A stretch of DNA of 39,373 nt, from the NCBI GenBank assembly GCA_017470085.1, contig JAFUFE010000036.1, positions 1 to 39,373 of the forward strand, in the 5' to 3' direction. A model generated the notes under the pieces. It had not been told where the DNA came from and searched no databases. It saw only the letters and a program-made list of their open reading frames with translations. Positions 8,557 to 17,818 of this stretch are shown one piece after another. A program made the position numbers and the translations under genes. The stretch's first letter is position 1. Every line of letters starts with the position of its first letter. This DNA comes from Treponema sp. GTDB taxonomy: Bacteria; Spirochaetota; Spirochaetia; Treponematales; Treponemataceae.

Positions 8557-9549
8557 TTATGGCACCGGAATAACCGCAAGAATTTTTTCAATGATGTAAT
8601 CCGCGCTGACAGCATCCGCGGCTGCCTCGTAGGAAAGCACCAAACGGTGACGCAACACCGGAGCTGCCATCGCTTTTACGTCCTCAGGGAGCACATACCC
8701 CCGCCCTGCCATAAGTGCACGAGCTTTCGCACACAGGAGCAGCGCGATACCGGCACGGGGAGAAGCGCCGAACGTTATGTAGCGCGTGATGTCATGTGTG
8801 GACTGTGGCGCCGTATCTTCCGGACGTGTTACGCCGATAATCGAAACGATATAGTCGATGATTGCGTCATCACAGACAACCTGTCGCACAAGATGTCTGC
8901 ACCGCCGGATATCGGCTTCCGTCAATACCGACGTCACCGGCACCGTCGAAGCGGTTCCCATCGTTTTTACAATGGCCCGCTCCGCTGCCGTCGACGGATA
9001 GGTAAGTACAATTTTCAATAAAAAACGATCAAGTTCCGCTTCCGGCAGATTATACGTGCCGTCCTGTTCAATTGGATTCTGCGTTGCTACAACAAAAAAC
9101 GGATCCGGCAGCTGGTACGTGTCATCTCCAATCGTCACCTGACGCTCTGCCATCGCCTCGAGCATGGCGGACTGTACTTTTGCCGGTGCGCGGTTTATCT
9201 CATCTGCGAGTACGATGTGTGCAAAGAGAGGGCCTTTGCGTACCGTAAACGTTCCGCGCCCCTGTTCATAGATGAGCGTGCCCGTCACGTCCGCAGGGAG
9301 CAAGTCGGGCGTAAACTGAATGCGGCTGACTGACAGTCCCGCGCTCTGTGCAAATGTCTGTGCTGCGAGCGTCTTCGCGAGTCCGGGCACGCCCTCTAAA
9401 AGCACATGCCCCCCGGCAATACATGCAGCAAGCATCCCATCGATAAGGCCGTCTTGTCCGATAAGCCGTTTTTGAATTTCTGCCCGACATGCCGCTATGA
9501 CAGATTGGCAGTACACAAACTCCGGCTGACTGTCTTTTGTTGCTTCCAT
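8557..9549 (-). CDS. moxR: MoxR-type AAA+ ATPase
   Basis: 330 residues from ATG at 9549. Walker A is GVPGLAKT (about 53-60), Walker B is LADEINRAP, and the sensor-like NPIEQDGTYNLPEAELDRFL block is typical of MoxR. MoxR ATPases act as chaperones that help assemble or load metals into partner VWA proteins, here BatA, BatB and the DUF58 protein. The ATG was chosen over an upstream in-frame start because GAGGGAAC precedes it at good spacing and the extra 29 residues are Cys-rich and unlike the family. First gene of the operon, divergent from the aminotransferase gene. Confidence 0.95.
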   Translation of the reverse strand: MEATKDSQPEFVYCQSVIAACRAEIQKRLIGQDGLIDGMLAACIAGGHVLLEGVPGLAKTLAAQTFAQSAGLSVSRIQFTPDLLPADVTGTLIYEQGRGTFTVRKGPLFAHIVLADEINRAPAKVQSAMLEAMAERQVTIGDDTYQLPDPFFVVATQNPIEQDGTYNLPEAELDRFLLKIVLTYPSTAAERAIVKTMGTASTVPVTSVLTEADIRRCRHLVRQVVCDDAIIDYIVSIIGVTRPEDTAPQSTHDITRYITFGASPRAGIALLLCAKARALMAGRGYVLPEDVKAMAAPVLRHRLVLSYEAAADAVSADYIIEKILAVIPVP

Positions 9550-9612
9550 AAAAATGTTCCCTCGAAACTGCATCACCGTGCACACGGCAGCACACCGCAG
9601 AAAGCCGTGGAA

Positions 9613-9640
9613 TTGACACTCGCACCAGTTATACAATAAT
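9613..9640 (+). promoter_or_regulatory. Promoter of the aminotransferase gene
   Basis: TTGACA at 9613-9618 and AATAAT at 9635-9640 are spaced 16 bases apart. TACAAT at 9632-9637 is an alternative -10 box with poor spacing. The ATG at 9651 is only ten bases beyond the -10 box and no Shine-Dalgarno sequence lies before it, so the transcript may be nearly leaderless. Confidence 0.5.
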
Positions 9641-9650
9641 CTACTGTATC

Positions 9651-10949
9651 ATGATACATCCTTTAGCACAAGAATTAAATGACACGCTTGAAGGAACGGC
9701 AGCAAAAAAACTGCTGTCTGAACTTGGTACACGCATGTATTTCCCCAAGGGTATCATTTCACAGAGCGCTGAAGCAAAACAGCACGCGACGCACGCAAAC
9801 GGCACCATCGGTATGGCGATGATAGCAGGGATGCCAGCAATACTCCCCTCCATCACAAAAAATCTGCCGGCATTCAATCCGCGGGAGCTGGTTGCCTATG
9901 CACCAACCGCTGGACTGCCTGAACTGCGGCACAGCTGGAAACAAAAGATACTTGAAAAAAACAGCCGGCTGAACGGAACGCCGTTTTCGCTCCCGATCGT
10001 CGTACCGGGACTGACAGCAGGACTGTCATATATCGCGGATGTATTCACCGACCGTACAAAACCAGTACTGACGGCATATCCTTCCTGGGACAACTACGCG
10101 TTGATTGTTTCAACTCGGCACGATGCCGCGCTCCATCAATTTGAACTGTTCGCAGACGGACATCTGAACATCCCGGCTTTCGAAACGGCGGTACAGCAGG
10201 AAGCGCGCGCCGTCGGCTCCGTACGCATTCTGTTGAATTTTCCGCACAACCCCTCCGGCTACAGCCCGACGCACGAAGAAGTCTGCGCGCTTGTGCGCAT
10301 CATCACAGACACGGCAGAAAGTGGCATTCCGGTGCTCGTCATCAGCGATGATGCCTATTTCGGGCTCACCTATGAACAGACAATCGAAGCACAGTCGCTG
10401 TTTGCCTATATTGCAAACTGTCACACAAACGTGCTCGCCGTAAAGATTGACGGACCCACAAAAGAAGACTTTTCGTGGGGACTGCGAACGGGATTCATCA
10501 CCTTTGCTGCACAAGGCATGAACGACGCACAATACGAAGCGCTCACCAAAAAATTTATGGGCATCATTCGTTCGTCAGTATCGTGCAGTGCAACACCGTC
10601 GCAGTCAATACTGCTGCATGCATTCATGGATCCCGCCCATGAAGAACAAAAAAACTTTTTCCGCGCCCTGCTCGAAAAACGGTACCGAGCTGTTCGTACG
10701 TTCATCGATTCGCACCACTCATCGGTACTTGAAGCGCTGCCGTTCAATTCCGGCTACTTCATGAGTTTTCGCACACGCGGTATCGATGCAGAAAAACTGC
10801 GCACGGCATTGCTCATGGAACACGGCATCGGCACTGTCTCTATCGACGAACAGACGCTGCGAGTTGCGTTCAGCAGCATAGACGATGAAAAAATTGAAGC
10901 CGTATACACTGCCATTTATGAAACAGCAGAAACGCTTTCACAGAATTAG
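9651..10949 (+). CDS. PLP-dependent aminotransferase class I/II
   Basis: 432 residues of the fold-type I aminotransferase family. Visible features are the NFPHNPSGY motif for the PLP-carboxylate site, ISDDAYFGLTYE, and KIDGPTKEDFSWGLRTGF, in which the lysine before EDF probably forms the Schiff base and the arginine of GLRTG contacts the substrate carboxylate. The amino-acid substrate cannot be deduced; this form, with KEDF rather than SK, is a separate branch from aspartate aminotransferases. Start taken at the first ATG because removing the N-terminal helix would lose conserved residues. It is followed by a lipoprotein gene that overlaps its 3' end by 32 bases, so co-expression is likely. 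Confidence 0.9.
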   Translation: MIHPLAQELNDTLEGTAAKKLLSELGTRMYFPKGIISQSAEAKQHATHANGTIGMAMIAGMPAILPSITKNLPAFNPRELVAYAPTAGLPELRHSWKQKILEKNSRLNGTPFSLPIVVPGLTAGLSYIADVFTDRTKPVLTAYPSWDNYALIVSTRHDAALHQFELFADGHLNIPAFETAVQQEARAVGSVRILLNFPHNPSGYSPTHEEVCALVRIITDTAESGIPVLVISDDAYFGLTYEQTIEAQSLFAYIANCHTNVLAVKIDGPTKEDFSWGLRTGFITFAAQGMNDAQYEALTKKFMGIIRSSVSCSATPSQSILLHAFMDPAHEEQKNFFRALLEKRYRAVRTFIDSHHSSVLEALPFNSGYFMSFRTRGIDAEKLRTALLMEHGIGTVSIDEQTLRVAFSSIDDEKIEAVYTAIYETAETLSQN

Positions 10950-12204
10950 TCGCAGCAGTTTTATAGTGGGCAGTGCGTTTGCGCTCCTGTTTTTTACCAG
11001 CTGCCGGCGCCATACCACAACGCATCTGGTGTTTTGGATAAACAACCGCGAATTCGTGCGTTACGTCGAGCTGTTCAACAGCAGCCATGATCTGCTCAAA
11101 GTCACGCTCGTCTACAAAGACAACCCGGCAGCCGAACTACCCTCTGTTTCCCACGAGCTCCCCCCCGATATCGTAGCAGGTCCGTGGTTGCGGAATGAGC
11201 ATACCGCCCGATATTTCCGGCCGATTCGCACTGCATTCAACCGACAGGAAATCTCCCGCCGGTCGTTTTATCCTGCACTCCTCGATGCCGGCAAAATCGG
11301 CTACCGCCAGTATCTGCTTCCCGTCAGCTTTAATCTGCCTGCGGTCATATTTTCGCGCGAAAACGCCGACTTTATTTCCGATGGGTACACCATTTCAATC
11401 GATGCAATCAAAGATACAAGTATCGCATTCAACAAAAAAAATGAATCGGACACACAGTTCACCCGCATGGGGTTCTCTCCGTTGAACAGCGCGTCATTTC
11501 TATATCTGACAGCAAAACTACACGGCGCCCGTTTTCAAAAAGTACGCGGCGCACTCAACTGGAACGATGCGAGCCTTGCGGAAACGGTGGCATACATCCG
11601 CAACTGGACGGAGCACAACGGCGGCACACAGAGCGAACATGACTTCTCGTATAAATATCTTTCAATGCCGAGTTATCGGCAGGTAACAACAGGGAGATGC
11701 CTTTTCACTGCTATCCGCAGCGACCAGCTGTTTTCGCTTTCATCAGAGCAAACTGCACCGATAGATTACCGGTGGATAACGCACGACGGAAAGTTGCCCA
11801 TAGACGATTCTTTAATCATGATCGGTATCGCCCGGAGCTGTCGCCACGTAGCTGCGGCAAAAGAGTTCATTCTCTGGCTATTGAACAGCAAAACGCAACG
11901 GGCTCTCATTGAAGATAAAACAAACGTACCGCTCGACACCGATTACTTCGGCATCGCAGGCGGATTTTCTTCACTGCGGGAAATCAATGAACACATTCTC
12001 CCCATTCGCTATGTCATGCTGATGTCAAACGTGCCACAATCTGATGCGCTTTCCCCCCCCGAACGGCTTCCGGCAGATTGGGATACCGTGCTCGAACGAG
12101 TTGTCTGCCCGTACCTCGTCGAACGGTGTGGTTCGGAACAACCAGACACCGTCGCGAGCTTAAGCGATCGCCTTGCAGCATGGGAAAAGCAAAACTTTAA
12201 TTGA
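10918..12204 (+). CDS. Lipoprotein resembling ABC-transporter solute-binding proteins
   Basis: 428 residues from ATG at 10918. A basic N-terminus leads to a hydrophobic stretch ending in the lipobox F-T-S-C29, so it is probably lipid-anchored. The remainder resembles family 1 extracellular (sugar-type) solute-binding proteins: an early segment with LFNSSHDLL, PPDIVAGPW, and late helices with AAKEFILWLLNSKTQRAL. No permease genes are adjacent. Two C-tracts lie in the gene (seven C at 11160-11166, eight C at 12053-12060). The start is uncertain because neither the ATG at 10885 nor that at 10918 has a ribosome site; 10918 gives a normal signal peptide and overlaps the aminotransferase gene by 32 bases. 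Confidence 0.75.
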   Translation: MKQQKRFHRISRSSFIVGSAFALLFFTSCRRHTTTHLVFWINNREFVRYVELFNSSHDLLKVTLVYKDNPAAELPSVSHELPPDIVAGPWLRNEHTARYFRPIRTAFNRQEISRRSFYPALLDAGKIGYRQYLLPVSFNLPAVIFSRENADFISDGYTISIDAIKDTSIAFNKKNESDTQFTRMGFSPLNSASFLYLTAKLHGARFQKVRGALNWNDASLAETVAYIRNWTEHNGGTQSEHDFSYKYLSMPSYRQVTTGRCLFTAIRSDQLFSLSSEQTAPIDYRWITHDGKLPIDDSLIMIGIARSCRHVAAAKEFILWLLNSKTQRALIEDKTNVPLDTDYFGIAGGFSSLREINEHILPIRYVMLMSNVPQSDALSPPERLPADWDTVLERVVCPYLVERCGSEQPDTVASLSDRLAAWEKQNFN

Positions 12205-12235
12205 CCGTTCGACCGCACGCTATTCTGTCAAGATG

Positions 12236-12296
12236 CCTGACATCGCTCGTATTTTTTATACGAACTGTCATCTCGCTTTTTTTATGCGACCGCTGT
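12236..12296 (+). terminator. Probable terminator after the lipoprotein gene
   Basis: Nested inverted repeats: an outer pair TGACA...TGTCA and an inner pair CGTAT...ATACG, followed by a run of seven T. It lies between the lipoprotein stop and the thrS promoter. Confidence 0.45.
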
Positions 12297-12317
12297 GCTG
12301 CTGATACCGCACGTACA

Positions 12318-12346
12318 TTGACCTTTCCTCCGTGCGCTACTATAAT
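12318..12346 (+). promoter_or_regulatory. thrS promoter, near-leaderless type
   Basis: TTGACC (12318-12323), a 17-base spacer and a perfect TATAAT (12341-12346). The thrS ATG follows after only eight bases, so transcription should start within about three bases of the start codon. There is no Shine-Dalgarno sequence and no room for a T-box leader. Confidence 0.8.
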
Positions 12347-12354
12347 AAAAAATT

Positions 12355-14112
12355 ATGGCAGTAGATGAAAAACTACAGACAATCAGGCACAGCTGCGCGC
12401 ACGTTATGGCGGAAGCGGTGCTGCATTTGTTTCCCGGCACAAAATTGGCAATCGGTCCCGCGATAGACACGGGCTTTTACTACGATTTTGATTTTCCCGA
12501 AGGCGTTAAATTTTCAGAAAGCGATTTTCCCGCCGTTGAAAAAGAGATGCGCAAAATCCTTTCAGGCAACCACGATTTTGTGCGCGCAGAAATAACAAAA
12601 GACGAGGCGCGAACCCTTTTCAAAGACGAGCCGTATAAAGTCGATTTAATAGAAAATCTTGCAGACGGCGAAACGATTTCAACCTATCAGCAGGATGATT
12701 TTAAAGACTTATGCCGCGGCCCGCATGTTGCAAACACAAAAGAAATAAATGCGCAGAGCTTCAAGCTCATGAAAATAGCAGGAGCATACTGGCACGGAGA
12801 TGCGACGCAGCCCATGCTTACGCGCGTGTACGCGGCATGCTTTTACAAGCCCGATGATTTAAAAAACTATCTGCACTTGCTCGAAGAAGCGGCAAAGCGC
12901 GACCACCGCAAGCTCGGCGTACAGATGGATTTATTCCACCTTGACGACGAAGACCCCGGCCAGATTTTCTGGCACCCGAACGGCTGGTCGCTCTACATAA
13001 CGCTGCAAGAGTACATGCGCCAAAAAGTGCGCAATGACGGCTACCTCGAAGTGAATACGCCGGCAGTCATGCCGCGCACGCTGTGGGAGCGAAGCGGCCA
13101 CTGGGGGCACTATCAAAAAAACATGTTCATTACAGAAAGCGAAAAGCGCGTGTTCGCCATAAAGCCAATGAACTGTCCGGGTGCGCTTGAAATTTTTAAA
13201 ACACGCACACGAAGCTACAAAGATTTGCCGCTTCGCCTTGCGGAGTTTGGTCACTGCGTGCGCAACGAGCCGAGCGGCACATTGCACGGCATCATGCGCG
13301 TGCGCGGCTTTGTACAGGATGACGCGCACATCATCTGCACTGAAGAGCAAATAGAAAGCGAAGTCGCGCAGTTCTGCCGCCTGCTTACCGACGTATACAA
13401 AGATTTTGGATTTGACAAAAATCTTATCGTAAAACTGAGCACTATGCCCGACGACCATGTAGGAGATGAAGCTACCTGGCAGCGCGCGGAAGCGGCACTC
13501 GGCAACGCGTGCAAAAGCGCAGAACTCTCGTACGAAGTACAGCCAAAAGAAGGCGCGTTCTACGGTCCCAAATTAGAGTTCACGCTCGTCGATGCGCTCG
13601 GACGCGAATGGCAGTGCGGTACCATCCAGCTTGACTATCAGCTGCCGAGCGCGGAACGGCTCAACGCAGAATACATCGGAAGCGACAATCAAAAGCACCA
13701 CCCCGTCATGCTGCACCGCGCGGTGCTCGGCTCGCTCGAACGATTTCTCGGCATATTGATTGAAAACTACGGCGGGAACTTTCCCGCGTGGCTGCACTTT
13801 GAGCAGGCAGCAGTCGTTCCGGTAAACGCAGACTTCTCTGACTATGCACAAAGCGTGTGCCGCGCGCTCACTGACGCAGGATTCCGCGCAAACGCGTACA
13901 CAGATACTTCCAACATGAAAAATAAAATCAAGCTCATCACGCAGGAGCATAAGACGCCGTACATTCTCGTGGTGGGGCAAAAAGAGCAAGACGAAGGCAG
14001 CGTCTCTGTCCGCTTCAGAAGCGACAGCGGCATGGAGCAAAAATCATTTGCGCTTGAGCAATTCATCGCATATCTGCGAGAAAAAACAGACGCGCATTAC
14101 AACGGAATTTAA
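12355..14112 (+). CDS. thrS: Threonyl-tRNA synthetase
   Basis: 585 residues. Charges tRNA-Thr in the cytoplasm. The protein begins directly with the editing domain (HSCAH, residues 12-16, and CRGPH near 120) and lacks the N-terminal TGS domain, which explains the length compared with the usual ~640 residues. The catalytic class II core follows: NCPG near 272 with a zinc-ligand cysteine, motif 2 around [11 protein letters not shown] and [12 protein letters not shown], and motif 3 [13 protein letters not shown] near 454. A C-terminal anticodon-binding domain completes it. Codon use and A-rich stretches differ slightly from the Bat genes but not enough to argue for transfer. Expression comes from the promoter immediately upstream. 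Confidence 0.97.
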   Translation: MAVDEKLQTIRHSCAHVMAEAVLHLFPGTKLAIGPAIDTGFYYDFDFPEGVKFSESDFPAVEKEMRKILSGNHDFVRAEITKDEARTLFKDEPYKVDLIENLADGETISTYQQDDFKDLCRGPHVANTKEINAQSFKLMKIAGAYWHGDATQPMLTRVYAACFYKPDDLKNYLHLLEEAAKRDHRKLGVQMDLFHLDDEDPGQIFWHPNGWSLYITLQEYMRQKVRNDGYLEVNTPAVMPRTLWERSGHWGHYQKNMFITESEKRVFAIKPMNCPGALEIFKTRTRSYKDLPLRLAEFGHCVRNEPSGTLHGIMRVRGFVQDDAHIICTEEQIESEVAQFCRLLTDVYKDFGFDKNLIVKLSTMPDDHVGDEATWQRAEAALGNACKSAELSYEVQPKEGAFYGPKLEFTLVDALGREWQCGTIQLDYQLPSAERLNAEYIGSDNQKHHPVMLHRAVLGSLERFLGILIENYGGNFPAWLHFEQAAVVPVNADFSDYAQSVCRALTDAGFRANAYTDTSNMKNKIKLITQEHKTPYILVVGQKEQDEGSVSVRFRSDSGMEQKSFALEQFIAYLREKTDAHYNGI

Positions 14113-14593
14113 GGAACCGCTGATTACGATTCGAGACATCAATCACTGAACGATGTTTGCTCATCGTAATACTCAGCGTATGTGATCCGCACGAAAAAAT
14201 ATTTTTCCGAAACGTGCACCAGTGCGGGTGAAATCGCACCGTGTTCAGAAAACAGTGCACCAATAAATAGAAAACCATACCGTCACCTGCATTATGGATG
14301 TCGGCACCGCACACGAACCCTGTGTCTGTGCCGGACACCTGACCGCCGGCAGCATCGGATTGACCGGAGAATTTTTTCTACCTGCACGTTCGCTCACTGT
14401 CGACCGTCGTTTTTCCGAAGAAATCGAGCGCACTCTCTTTCAATGTACCGACACAGACATGCTGCAGGCAGACATTATTTTTGTTTATTGTATGCCATCG
14501 TACTACCAATAACATTGTTTTTTTTACGAAACCGCGTTATTATAGTAGTAGGTACATATTTTACGACACACATCATTCCAAGGAGGCGTACCG
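14113..14593. other. Intergenic region with promoter of the outer-membrane protein gene
   Basis: No convincing gene; short frames on both strands are Cys-rich and overlap each other. A promoter for the following gene is visible at TTGTTT (14515-14520), 17 bases, TATTAT (14538-14543), giving a leader of about 45 bases that carries AAGGAGG. An A/T-rich near-palindrome (AAAAAATATTTTTC) lies near 14195-14210. Confidence 0.45.
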
Positions 14594-15544
14594 ATGAAAA
14601 AGCTTGTACTGAGCATTGGTGCTGCATTGTGCATATACGGCATGGTAGTTTTCCCTGTTTCAGGGCAATCGTTAGATACATCCGCCCTGAACGACAAGAT
14701 GGGAAGCGCACTTGACACTATATCGAATGCAGTCACAGAAGCGACATCCCAGATGAACCTTACCGCAGAAGCTTATATCGGGAAACTGTTCCCTTCGCTG
14801 CCGGCACATTTTATGGTGGGGCTTTCAGCATCGACTACAATCATCGATATGAATCCACTGAAGGACGCCATAGTGACAGGAGGCGTTGATTCCGCTTCCG
14901 TCAGCGGTGTTCCACATACGCTCGTCCTTCCTGCATGGGCCATACAGGCTCGGCTCGGCGGCATCGTGCTTCCGTTTGACATCGGCGGATTTGTCTCATT
15001 TTCTATTCCGATCAGCGGTCTCTCCATCGATTTAAGCAAAATGTCAGACGCTCAAATAAAGATGATAATTAAAAATACGAGCGCTGGACTTGATCTCCGG
15101 TATGCGATTCTACAAGGAAAAGGCCGCTGGCCGAAAATCTCTTTAGGCGGCGGTTATTTCTACGTGAACAAAAACTACACCTTTGCCATAGCGGATGGCG
15201 ACAACAGTTTGGACACTACCTTCACCATAAAAACCCACGCGCTGTATGTACAGATGCAGATTTCAAAGCAATTCGCATTCATTGCCCCGTACCTCGGAGC
15301 GCGCGCGCTGTTCACAAAAGAAGCCAACAGTTTTTCGTGGGACGCGCACATAGAAAGTTCCACGCCCAAAGATTATGCCGATACCGCATCGTTCGGGCAC
15401 AACTTTGAAGCTTCCCGTGTTCAACCGCAGATTTTTGCTGGCATTGGATTCTTACCGCCGTTCGGCCAGATCACGCTGGGCTGCCAGTACAATCCGCGGC
15501 TGAATCTATGGACGGTATCAGTACACGGCGGATTTAGGATGTAG
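14594..15544 (+). CDS. Predicted outer-membrane beta-barrel protein
   Basis: 316 residues with a clear signal peptide (KKLVLSIGAALCIYGMVVF, cleavage probably after VSG-Q). The mature part has alternating hydrophobic/polar strands, many Gly and aromatic residues, and ends in short strands (FGQITLGCQYNPRL, TVSVHGGF), the look of a small outer-membrane beta barrel. A helical segment of about 35 residues precedes the barrel. I do not recognise a named family. AAGGAGG is placed ideally before the ATG. It has its own promoter and stands alone between thrS and the hook operon. Surface exposure is an inference. Confidence 0.75.
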   Translation: MKKLVLSIGAALCIYGMVVFPVSGQSLDTSALNDKMGSALDTISNAVTEATSQMNLTAEAYIGKLFPSLPAHFMVGLSASTTIIDMNPLKDAIVTGGVDSASVSGVPHTLVLPAWAIQARLGGIVLPFDIGGFVSFSIPISGLSIDLSKMSDAQIKMIIKNTSAGLDLRYAILQGKGRWPKISLGGGYFYVNKNYTFAIADGDNSLDTTFTIKTHALYVQMQISKQFAFIAPYLGARALFTKEANSFSWDAHIESSTPKDYADTASFGHNFEASRVQPQIFAGIGFLPPFGQITLGCQYNPRLNLWTVSVHGGFRM

Positions 15545-15893
15545 CCCCCCGCAAAGAAATGGAGCCTGCCTGCACAGGGGGGGATCATAACACTGTAGCG
15601 GGAATAGAGCGTGTTGGATCCCCGCGCATTGCCGTGGTAATTGTGAACGCGCATAGGTATACGCGCTGAAAACGTATCGGCGGCGGGGAGTACACGGCCG
15701 TGCTTCTAACACGCGTTTCCCCACAACAAAGGCCACCCGGCAAAAAAAAGAACGCACGCCATCACGGCACAAAAATGGACGGACGCCATCATGCTAAAAA
15801 AAAGAGCGGCATTATTTTCCAGACACCAATCCTGCGCATTGACGGCGTAAAAGCGTTCGGCTCTTTTTTGTGCGCACTGCGGCCACCCTGATA
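15545..15893. other. Intergenic region between the barrel-protein gene and flgE
   Basis: No gene that I trust. It holds C6 and G7 tracts (15545-15550, 15577-15583) and two similar copies of a GACGCCATCA-like element near 15756 and 15782. A ten-base inverted repeat (AAAAAAGAGC at 15798-15807, GCTCTTTTTT at 15860-15869) has a 52-base loop. Its T-run could end transcription coming from the barrel-protein gene, but the loop is unusually long. Confidence 0.4.
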
Positions 15894-15925
15894 GAATAAA
15901 AACGGGCGGACAAACGTCCGCCCGT
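15894..15925 (-). terminator. Rho-independent terminator of the hook operon
   Basis: Perfect ten-base arms at 15902-15911 and 15916-15925 (ACGGGCGGAC / GTCCGCCCGT) with a four-base loop. On the minus strand they are followed by TTTTTATTC, just downstream of the flgE stop codon. Confidence 0.92.
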
Positions 15926-15944
15926 AGTCATCGCGTTACCGCCT

Positions 15945-17336
15945 TTACCGCTTGAGACTCAACACCGTCTCAAGCATTTCATCTCCTGTTCTAATCGTTG
16001 CCGCGTTCGACTGGAAGCCGCGCTGCGTTACAATCATGTCAGTCATCTGTTCCGACAGATCGACGTTTGACATTTCAAGTGCGCCTGCCTGCAACTTGCC
16101 TTTACCGGCAACGCCGCTTTCGCCGATGTTTGCCATACCGCTGTTGTTCGACTCAACATAGGTGTTCTCTCCCGCTTTTTCCAAGCCGCGGTCATTCGTA
16201 AACGTGGCAAGCGCAAGCTGCCCGATTGTCCGCGTCGTCCCGTTTGAATAGACACCCGTGATGATACCGCTCGAATCGATTTTGAACGTATCGAGATAGC
16301 CCAACGTATAGCCGTCTTGATAGAATGCTTTCGTTGTACTCTTTGAGGCAGACTGCGTTATCGTGTTGCGCGCACTGCCGATGACGCCGAGGTTCAGGTT
16401 CAACGTCTGACGGTACGGGTTTCCGTCCGCGTCGGGATTGGAATCAGGCACCGTGTACGACACCTGAAGCGATGCTTCTCCTTCAGGATTGCTCACATTG
16501 CCCGCCGTATCGACAATAGACTGTAGGTAGCCGTAGTTGTCGAAATTCACGATAAATGTATTTCCCACCCCGTCAGTTGTACCGATGCCGGTACGCGTCT
16601 GTGTAAAGTCGGCGTTGTCAGCGTCGATCTGCACAACCGCCTGCCAGCTATTCGGTGTTCCTGCCACCTTGGTAAAGCTCACGCTCAACAGGTGCGCATT
16701 ACCGAAACTGTCGTAAATTTTCTGCTCAGTGCCCCAGGTACCGTTGATGATATCGGCCTGGGTTGCCCCGTCGGTAATCTCCGGCATGCGCTTGTCTAAG
16801 TTACACGCAAAGTTTACGTTTGTCGTTTCGCGCGCCATATCTTTTGAACCGACCGGAATAACGAGATCTGTCGGCGTCGCTGCGGTTGAAACAACCATCT
16901 GACCGTTCGCTTCCTGCGCCATCCACCCTTGCACCCGCATGCCGTTTGCCGGATTGACAAGTGTACCGTCGCGGTCAATGCTGAAGTCACCGTTTCGCGT
17001 ATAGTAGGTGTTTTCCCCGCCCTGCAATACAAAAAAACCGTTGCCCTGTATCGCGACGTCAGTTATCACGCCGGTAGATTGTAAATTGCCCTGCGTAAAA
17101 ATATTGTCAATCGACGCGACGCTCATCCCCAGTCCAACTTCTTTCGGATTGACGCCGCCGAGTTCTTCAGTGGGGCGCGCTGCTCCTGAAAGCTGCTGGG
17201 AAATCATGTCTTGAAAATTGACGCGTCCACGCTTAAAACCATATGTATTGACGTTGGAGATGTTATTGCCGATGACATCCATCCTTGTCTGGTGATTCTG
17301 CAAACCGGACACGCCGGAGTATAATGATCTCATCAT
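15945..17336 (-). CDS. flgE: Flagellar hook protein FlgE
   Basis: 463 residues that polymerise into the hook of the periplasmic flagella. The N-terminus [16 protein letters not shown] with [16 protein letters not shown] and the C-terminus ([14 protein letters not shown], then [11 protein letters not shown]) are the conserved rod/hook coiled ends. Lys165 (PVGSK) and Cys178 (NVNFAC) fall exactly at the positions that form the lysinoalanine cross-link between neighbouring FlgE subunits in Treponema denticola, so this hook is probably covalently cross-linked. AAGGGA precedes the ATG. It is the last gene of the fliK-flgD-flgE operon and ends at a strong terminator. Confidence 0.97.
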   Translation of the reverse strand: MMRSLYSGVSGLQNHQTRMDVIGNNISNVNTYGFKRGRVNFQDMISQQLSGAARPTEELGGVNPKEVGLGMSVASIDNIFTQGNLQSTGVITDVAIQGNGFFVLQGGENTYYTRNGDFSIDRDGTLVNPANGMRVQGWMAQEANGQMVVSTAATPTDLVIPVGSKDMARETTNVNFACNLDKRMPEITDGATQADIINGTWGTEQKIYDSFGNAHLLSVSFTKVAGTPNSWQAVVQIDADNADFTQTRTGIGTTDGVGNTFIVNFDNYGYLQSIVDTAGNVSNPEGEASLQVSYTVPDSNPDADGNPYRQTLNLNLGVIGSARNTITQSASKSTTKAFYQDGYTLGYLDTFKIDSSGIITGVYSNGTTRTIGQLALATFTNDRGLEKAGENTYVESNNSGMANIGESGVAGKGKLQAGALEMSNVDLSEQMTDMIVTQRGFQSNAATIRTGDEMLETVLSLKR

Positions 17337-17355
17337 ATCGCTATCCCTTAATCCT

Positions 17356-17799
17356 TTAGTTTCCGTAAATCGCGCTGATTTTTCCCATGTCGTACAACAT
17401 GCCGTTTACCTGTATCTGCGGCTGGCCGCCGACCGTCGCGCCATCTACGACGCCGGTCACCTGAATGTCTCCGTTTGAAATCTCAACCGTTTTCCCAATC
17501 ATGGATACCGCCTGCGATGTACTCAAACTGTCGACAAGTTTTGCAAATTCAGTGTTCATGTTCGTCATCTGTTCGAGCGAGGAAAACTGTGCCATCTGCG
17601 CGATGAACTGCGTGTTTTCCATCGGGTTCGTAGGATCCTGATTGGACAGCTGTGTAATCAGCAGTTTCAAAAAATCATCCTTGCCTAGTTCATGGTTTGT
17701 TGTACGTCCGTTTACCACAAGCGTCTTGTTGTAATCGATGACAGCGTTCTCTACCGCACGCTGTTCGACTGCACTCATAGTTGTGTTCAGTCCTTCCAT
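17356..17799 (-). CDS. flgD: Flagellar hook-capping protein FlgD
   Basis: 147 residues. FlgD caps the growing hook and guides FlgE assembly outside the inner membrane. The conserved block [22 protein letters not shown] followed by [16 protein letters not shown] is unmistakable, and the MIGKTVE segment opens the C-terminal part. The protein is short because it lacks the FlgD Ig-like and tudor-like domains of enteric FlgD, which is usual in spirochaetes. The start is the ATG with GGGGGA four bases before it. A longer frame begins with TTG, six codons further upstream, and is less likely. Confidence 0.95.
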   Translation of the reverse strand: MEGLNTTMSAVEQRAVENAVIDYNKTLVVNGRTTNHELGKDDFLKLLITQLSNQDPTNPMENTQFIAQMAQFSSLEQMTNMNTEFAKLVDSLSTSQAVSMIGKTVEISNGDIQVTGVVDGATVGGQPQIQVNGMLYDMGKISAIYGN

Positions 17800-17818
17800 C
17801 TTTCCCCCGTCTCTCAAT

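Noticed and set aside
12205-12354. T-box leader upstream of thrS
   Set aside because: The promoter sits only eight bases before the start codon, so no leader exists.
15700-15891. 63-codon frame on the + strand between the barrel-protein gene and flgE
   Set aside because: Composition is Lys/His/Arg-rich from A-runs and short repeats, with no ribosome site.
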